Assembly (NCBI GenBank): GCA_016926235.1
Contig: JAFGOZ010000069.1
Location: forward strand, 1-17,577
From: Bacteroidales bacterium
Lineage (GTDB): Bacteria > Bacteroidota > Bacteroidia > Bacteroidales > UBA10428
Length of the DNA: 17,577 nt
Direction: 5' to 3'
Below, one piece after another: positions 13,305 through 17,577 of the stretch. Both the position numbers and the translations under genes were made by a program. The stretch's first letter is position 1. The number at the start of each line of letters is the position of its first letter. The notes under the pieces are model-generated. The model was not told the DNA's origin. It made no database searches and worked only from the letters and a program-made list of their open reading frames with translations.

Positions 13305-13653
13305 AAAATTATAAAAATATCTTACAACATCCAGAAAGATTGGTTTTAATAACAGTTGAAATTCTTGAAGTTAAAAAGCAATACCTTCTGCTGAACTTTA
13401 GCTAATGCTTAAAGCTAAAATAAGCAGATACTTTAGCAATAGCGGTGTGTAAGCCAGTATGGTGCGCAGGTCCGACGGGATGCGGGGCAGAGCGTTCATT
13501 CCGTCTTGACTTTTGGTGACTTTTAATCAAGAAAAAGTCACAAGAGATAAACCGGTAAAATAGCACTTATGCTAACTATAACAAGCCATTCAGATCAATT
13601 ATTTCATTGCATAGCCTGGCTTCAATAGTAAGTAGTAGTCCCTGCCCGATGGA
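13305..13653. other. gene-free interval with hairpin repeats
   Basis: No gene is seen. It contains a TTTAGCT/AGCTAAA hairpin (13397-13419). A composite inverted-repeat element follows at 13474-13541. The rest of the interval shows nothing recognisable. Confidence 0.5.
13474..13541. repeat. REP-like double hairpin
   Basis: GACGGGATG (13474-13482) pairs with CATTCCGTC (13497-13505) with one mismatch. Directly after it, GTGACTTTT (13516-13524) pairs perfectly with AAAAGTCAC (13533-13541) around an 8-nt loop. The GC-rich first stem contrasts with the surrounding AT-rich DNA. Similar text is, as I recall, dispersed in Bacteroidota genomes. It lies about 110 bp downstream of the gene at 13654 and could also end its transcript. 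Confidence 0.45.
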
Positions 13654-14358
13654 TCAATCTGCCTTACCTTTATTTTTCTCATCATATTTCCTACCTATAT
13701 TGATTTGCATACCGACAGCGAAAATCATGGGTGCATAATCAAAATCAATGTGAGATAAATTCAGAGGAAAGGAAAATCCCAATTGGCTGGTAATTTTAAA
13801 ATATTCATAACCAAGTTTGGTTGTCACTACCGGTTCTGCAAAGTAGCCGATATCTTTATGACCGGACTGGGTTAAATTAACCATAACAAATCTCGGTGTC
13901 AGGCTGAAATCAATAACTTTGGTTGTTAATCCTATAGAAGGCTGTAAAAATGCCCTGATATATTCTGTGTTAGCATAATCTTCCCATATAGCATTATCAT
14001 AATATGCTTTTACCTTTCCATAACCACAACCACCAAAGGTTTCAAACCGGCCAATTCTTCCCAGCTTTTTGTAATACCCGATTCCTAATTCTGCAAATTG
14101 GTGCTTATGGAAATTATCGGTAGAATCGGATGTTCTGTCTGCAAAACTTCCGTTAACCATCAGGCCAATATTGTCCGTAATCCCAATAGCAAACTGGGGA
14201 TTAAATCCGGCAGTGCCTCCATGAATGGCAATTTTTGTATCCCCTTTATTACTTAGCATGGGAGTATTTACCACATTGGGTACGTATGCAGGTGCACATG
14301 AACTTGCTATTATTAGTATTATAATAAAACCTGGTAAAAAGTAAAGATTTTTTTTCAT
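13654..14358 (-). CDS. beta-strand-rich outer-membrane-type lipoprotein
   Basis: A 234-aa protein from the ATG at 14356-14358. A further upstream ATG at 14382 would add eight residues before an otherwise ideal signal peptide. Signal MKKNLYFLPGFIIILIIASSC gives acceptor C21. The mature part alternates short amphipathic strands and turns: IGITDNIGLMVNGSF, FAELGIGYYKKLG, FETFGGCGYGKVKAYY, AFLQPSIGLTTKVIDFSLTPRFVMVNL, VVTTKLGYEYFKITSQLGFSFPL and a C-terminal IFAVGMQINIGRKY strand. This resembles a small 8-10-strand outer-membrane beta-barrel of the PF13505-like type. A lipoprotein signal on a barrel-like protein is slightly unusual but seen in Bacteroidota. The function is unknown, and no operon partner is present. 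Confidence 0.75.
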   Translation of the reverse strand: MKKNLYFLPGFIIILIIASSCAPAYVPNVVNTPMLSNKGDTKIAIHGGTAGFNPQFAIGITDNIGLMVNGSFADRTSDSTDNFHKHQFAELGIGYYKKLGRIGRFETFGGCGYGKVKAYYDNAIWEDYANTEYIRAFLQPSIGLTTKVIDFSLTPRFVMVNLTQSGHKDIGYFAEPVVTTKLGYEYFKITSQLGFSFPLNLSHIDFDYAPMIFAVGMQINIGRKYDEKNKGKAD

Positions 14359-14406
14359 AGTGAGGATTTTTTTTGCGTGCATAATTTAAAGAGTATTACA
14401 TCATAG

Positions 14407-14486
14407 ATGATCGTAAAGATCATAAAGTTGCGTCAATATATACTGATATTATAAACCAAATTTATAAAACATTATACCAAAACAAA
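14407..14486 (-). promoter_or_regulatory. promoter and leader hairpin of the barrel-lipoprotein gene
   Basis: On the minus strand TTTG (14483-14486), an 18-bp spacer and TAAATTTG (14457-14464) closely match the Bacteroidota consensus. The resulting leader of about 90 nt contains a perfect ATGATC/GATCAT hairpin (14407-14423). Confidence 0.55.
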
Positions 14487-14560
14487 TATCGGTATTTTCA
14501 TTTATCTGCCAAATCCTAAGAGAAATCAGACAGACTCTTTTATCCGCCTAATCCGTCAGC

Positions 14561-14582
14561 TGACAGAGAATGCGGACTGTCA
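14561..14582 (-). terminator. weak hairpin after clpB
   Basis: TGACAG (14561-14566) pairs with CTGTCA (14577-14582), 16 bp beyond the clpB stop on the minus strand. The stem is short and no U-run follows, so the terminator call is tentative. Confidence 0.3.
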
Positions 14583-14597
14583 CTGCCACTGCTATTG

Positions 14598-17198
14598 CTA
14601 CTTCTCTTTCTTATTCCCAAACACCAACTCATCCCCCTTTAAATCAATAACCATAGGTTTGTCCTTATTTACCTGGCCACTCAGTACCTGCTTCGAAAGT
14701 TCGTTCAGGATGTATTTTTGTATTACCCTTTTTACCGGGCGAGCTCCATATTGAGGTTCGTAGCCATTTTTTGCCACCCAGTCCTTAGCTTTATCAGTTA
14801 TTTCCAGCACGAGATTTTTCTCACCAAATGTTTCAACCAGCTTGTTGAGTTGTAAGTCTACAATTTTTCGTATTTCTTCCTTGGTAAGAGGAGTAAACAT
14901 GACTACTTCATCAATACGGTTCAGAAATTCCGGCCGTATGGTTTGTTTCAACACTTCTACTACCTCTTCTTTGGTTTGTTCCAGTATTTCCTCTTTGTTC
15001 TTACCATCTATCTTTTGAAGGTTTTCCTGTATAACGTACGAACCAATGTTGGAGGTCATAATGATGATAGTATTTTTAAAATTGGCAGTACGCCCTTTGT
15101 TATCTGTCAGGCGGCCTTCATCAAGAACCTGTAACAGTATGTTGAACGCATCCGGGTGAGCTTTTTCTATTTCGTCTAAAAGTACTACACTATAAGGTTT
15201 TCTTCTTACAGCTTCGGTAAGCTGCCCGCCTTCATCGTACCCCACATATCCCGGAGGCGCTCCTACAAGACGGGAAACGGCGTGTCGTTCCTGGTATTCT
15301 GACATATCTATACGGGTCATCATTTGTTCGTTGTTAAAAAGGAATTCTGCCAGGGCTTTTGCCAGTTCTGTTTTTCCAACACCGGTAGTACCCATGAAAA
15401 TAAATGAACCAATAGGCTTGGATTCATCCTGTAAGCCTGCGCGGCTGCGGCGTATGGCATTCGAAATGGCAGAAATAGCTTCTTCCTGGCCTATTACCCG
15501 TTTATGGAGTTCTTCTTCCATTTTCAGTAGCTTTTCCCGTTCACTCTGTAGCATTTTGTTTACCGGAACACCTGTCCATTTCGAAATGATCATGGCTATA
15601 TCGTCAGCGCCAACTTCTTCACGGATCATTTTGCTGTCGGCCTGAAGTGTATTTAACTTTTCTGTAAGTTTAGCTATCTCTTTTTCAGCGTCTTTTATTT
15701 TTCCATATCGCAGTTCAGCTACTTTTCCGTAGTCGCCTTGTCTTTCAGCATTTTCGGCTTCAAGTTTAAAGTTTTCAATGGCCTGCTTTTGCGCCTGTAT
15801 GTTGCTTACCACTTCTTTTTCAGACTGCCATTTGGCGCGCAGTGTATTACGTTCATCGGTAAGGTTGGCAAGTTCAGCTTCAATTCCTTTAAGGCTTGTC
15901 TGGTCTTTTTCTCTCTTTACAGCCTCACGTTCTATTTCCAGTTGGCGTATCCTGCGTTCTATCTCATCCAGTTCCTGGGGCAGTGAATCCATTTCGAGAC
16001 GCAGCATAGAAGCGGCTTCATCTATAAGGTCGATAGCTTTATCGGGTAAAAACCGTTCTGTGATATAACGTTGCGATAATTCAACGGCTGCTATGATAGC
16101 CTCGTCCTTTATCTGCACTTTATGGTGTGTTTCGTATTTTTCCTGCAAACCGCGAAGTATGGAAATAGCGCTTTGTGTGTCTGGTTCGTCCACAACAACA
16201 GTTTGGAAGCGTCTTTCAAGCGCTTTATCTTTTTCAAAATACTTTTGATACTCATCCATTGTCGTTGCTCCAACAGCACGCAATTCTCCACGTGCAAGTG
16301 CGGGTTTTAGTATATTTGCGGCATCCATGGCCCCGTCTGATTTGCCTGCACCTACCAGTGTATGGATCTCATCAATAAACAGGATGATTTCACCATTGGA
16401 GGCTATTACTTCTTTAACAACTGCTTTTAATCTTTCTTCAAACTCCCCCTTGTATTTGGCCCCGGCAACCAGTGCTCCCATGTCTAGAGAATATACTTGT
16501 TTCGATTTCAAATTTTCAGGTACATCACCATGTACAATACGTTGGGCAAGGCCTTCAGCAATGGCTGTTTTTCCTACTCCCGGCTCACCAATAAGGATTG
16601 GATTGTTTTTTGTACGACGGGAAAGTATTTGCAGTAATCGCCAAATCTCGTCGTCACGCCCTATTACAGGATCCAGTTTGCCGCTACTGGCACGTTCGTT
16701 TAAGTTTATGGCGAAGCGGTTGAGCGAATTAAAGGTGTCTTCAGCAGTCTGGCTATCTACTTTTGATCCTTTGCGCAATTCCTGTATGGCCTGCATAAGG
16801 TTTTTCTCCGTGATATCATTATCTTTTAACACCTGGCTTACAGTATCCCCTGAAGCAAGAATCCCTAACAGAATATGTTCAACAGAAACATATTGATCGC
16901 CCAGGTTTTTAGCATAGTCCAGTGATTTTTGGAGTGAGGCATTGGCTTCAGAAGACAAATATTCTTCGCCACCGGTAACTTTCGGATAGGATTCCAGTAT
17001 TTTATCCATTACCTGTAACAGGTTTTTCGTGTTTACACCCAGTTTGTTAAACAAAAAATTGGTAATATTTTCACCCTGGCTAAAAAGGCCTTTCATCAGG
17101 TGTGCATTCTCTACAGCCTGGTGCTTAAACCCTTTGGCAATAATAAACGCCTGTTGAATGGCTTCCTGCGCTTTTATTGTAAAATTATTCAGATTCAT
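14598..17198 (-). CDS. clpB: ClpB protein disaggregase (Hsp100)
   Basis: 866 aa, the full family length. ClpB works with DnaK/DnaJ/GrpE to pull polypeptides out of aggregates through a cytosolic hexameric ring, at the cost of ATP. The Clp_N repeats cover about residues 6-145. AAA+ domain 1 has Walker A GEPGVGKT (204-211), pore loop KYKG (248-251) and Walker B LFIDEIHT (273-280). The ClpB-specific coiled-coil middle domain spans about 405-525. AAA+ domain 2 has Walker A GTTGVGKT (603-610; the usual second-position Pro is Thr), pore loop GYVGY (650-654), Walker B VVLLDEIE (671-678) and sensor-2 GARPVKR (818-824). It lacks an IGF-type ClpP loop, which separates it from ClpA/ClpC. Single gene; a weak TATCTTTA box lies about 30 bp upstream (17227-17234). 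Confidence 0.99.
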   Translation of the reverse strand: MNLNNFTIKAQEAIQQAFIIAKGFKHQAVENAHLMKGLFSQGENITNFLFNKLGVNTKNLLQVMDKILESYPKVTGGEEYLSSEANASLQKSLDYAKNLGDQYVSVEHILLGILASGDTVSQVLKDNDITEKNLMQAIQELRKGSKVDSQTAEDTFNSLNRFAINLNERASSGKLDPVIGRDDEIWRLLQILSRRTKNNPILIGEPGVGKTAIAEGLAQRIVHGDVPENLKSKQVYSLDMGALVAGAKYKGEFEERLKAVVKEVIASNGEIILFIDEIHTLVGAGKSDGAMDAANILKPALARGELRAVGATTMDEYQKYFEKDKALERRFQTVVVDEPDTQSAISILRGLQEKYETHHKVQIKDEAIIAAVELSQRYITERFLPDKAIDLIDEAASMLRLEMDSLPQELDEIERRIRQLEIEREAVKREKDQTSLKGIEAELANLTDERNTLRAKWQSEKEVVSNIQAQKQAIENFKLEAENAERQGDYGKVAELRYGKIKDAEKEIAKLTEKLNTLQADSKMIREEVGADDIAMIISKWTGVPVNKMLQSEREKLLKMEEELHKRVIGQEEAISAISNAIRRSRAGLQDESKPIGSFIFMGTTGVGKTELAKALAEFLFNNEQMMTRIDMSEYQERHAVSRLVGAPPGYVGYDEGGQLTEAVRRKPYSVVLLDEIEKAHPDAFNILLQVLDEGRLTDNKGRTANFKNTIIIMTSNIGSYVIQENLQKIDGKNKEEILEQTKEEVVEVLKQTIRPEFLNRIDEVVMFTPLTKEEIRKIVDLQLNKLVETFGEKNLVLEITDKAKDWVAKNGYEPQYGARPVKRVIQKYILNELSKQVLSGQVNKDKPMVIDLKGDELVFGNKKEK

Positions 17199-17328
17199 CT
17201 TTTTTACTCTTAGTGTTTAACATCACTAAAGATAATCAAAAGATTTGCCAATCGCTTTAAAGTTTAAATTTAAGACAAAATGGCGGGGAGTCATTTGTGT
17301 TGCAGGGCATAATGACAGGATGGCGTTT

Positions 17329-17368
17329 AATGGATAATGTAAAATGTACAATGGATAATGAATAATGT
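17329..17368. repeat. AATGGATAATG-type simple-sequence tract
   Basis: Irregular repetition of AATGGATAATG, AAAATGTAC and AATAATG. It is similar to the tract at 10145-10171. Confidence 0.5.
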
Positions 17369-17412
17369 GGATAAGATGGAGGTAGGAGGGAGGGGAGTTG
17401 GAATGGAAATGA

Positions 17413-17468
17413 AAAAGAGGTTATCGAAACAGCATTTTTAACAAAGCTTTGAATCGATAACCTCTTTT
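17413..17468. terminator. 15-bp perfect inverted repeat, possible bidirectional terminator
   Basis: AAAAGAGGTTATCGA (17413-17427) and TCGATAACCTCTTTT (17454-17468) pair perfectly. The stem has an A-run on one side and a T-run on the other, and a 26-nt loop containing AAAGCTTT. The A/T tails fit a bidirectional intrinsic terminator for genes converging from beyond the window, but the loop is long. Confidence 0.5.
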
Positions 17469-17530
17469 ATTTGATATTCATTTAATTCTACTTTGACACA
17501 TTGGAAAATCAACCAGTTTTTGCCCTTATT

Positions 17531-17572
17531 CCCTAAAGGGAACTGTTTGATTTTCAGATTCTCCCTTTAGGG
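17531..17572. repeat. CCCTAAAGGGA / TCCCTTTAGGG inverted repeat
   Basis: Perfect 11-bp arms at 17531-17541 and 17562-17572 around a 20-nt loop. Each arm is itself nearly palindromic. It may be part of a dispersed repeat that continues past the window edge. Confidence 0.5.
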
Positions 17573-17577
17573 CGCGG

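Larger units (their letters stand above)
17199..17577. other. gene-free right end with repeats
   Basis: It contains the clpB upstream region, including TATCTTTA on the minus strand (17227-17234) with no well-spaced -33 box. An AATGGATAATG tract lies at 17329-17368, followed by two inverted repeats. No open frame of note was found. Confidence 0.5.

Overview
The window looks like a chromosomal segment from a member of the Bacteroidota. It is AT-rich, most genes lack strong Shine-Dalgarno sequences, several genes encode lipoproteins with Bacteroidota-style signal peptides, and there is a LytTR/LytS-type two-component pair. At 13262-13292 (minus strand) there is an exact TTTG-N19-TAnnTTTG promoter, the Bacteroidota primary-sigma consensus. 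The genus cannot be named from the sequence.

Layout, left to right. (1) 67-828: a class I SAM-dependent methyltransferase. (2) 1375-3155: a sensor kinase and LytTR response regulator that overlap by one base; a 126-aa MotA/TolQ/ExbB-like membrane protein (3359-3739) is divergent to them. (3) 890-5300: three direct copies of a long non-coding dispersed repeat, with a small lipoprotein gene between copies B and C. (4) 5395-7939: a restriction-modification-repair island. It has a type II restriction endonuclease, a convergent C5 cytosine methyltransferase with a fused N-terminal MerR-type DNA-binding domain, and a divergent Vsr-type mismatch endonuclease. (5) 8096-10120: the least explained part. 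It holds a strictly 21-bp-periodic tandem array, a 114-bp element with perfect 13-bp terminal inverted repeats, and two genes for uncharacterised helical proteins, each preceded by a copy of the same ~93-bp leader. (6) 10559-14358: a SUMF1/FGE-domain lipoprotein, a GH11 xylanase lipoprotein, an XRE regulator coupled to a small membrane protein, and an outer-membrane-type beta-strand-rich lipoprotein. (7) 14598-17198: full-length ClpB.

How the genes appear to work together. The R, M and V genes form a coherent module: restriction, protective 5-methylcytosine, and repair of the T:G mismatches that 5mC deamination produces. The HTH domain on the methyltransferase, together with repeated TAACCAT/ATGGTTA half-sites in the M-V intergenic region, suggests autoregulation without a separate controller protein. 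The XRE/membrane-protein pair has a palindrome over its promoter and is probably self-repressed. The most unusual unexplained signals are the 21-bp array and the duplicated leader in front of the two unknown helical proteins.
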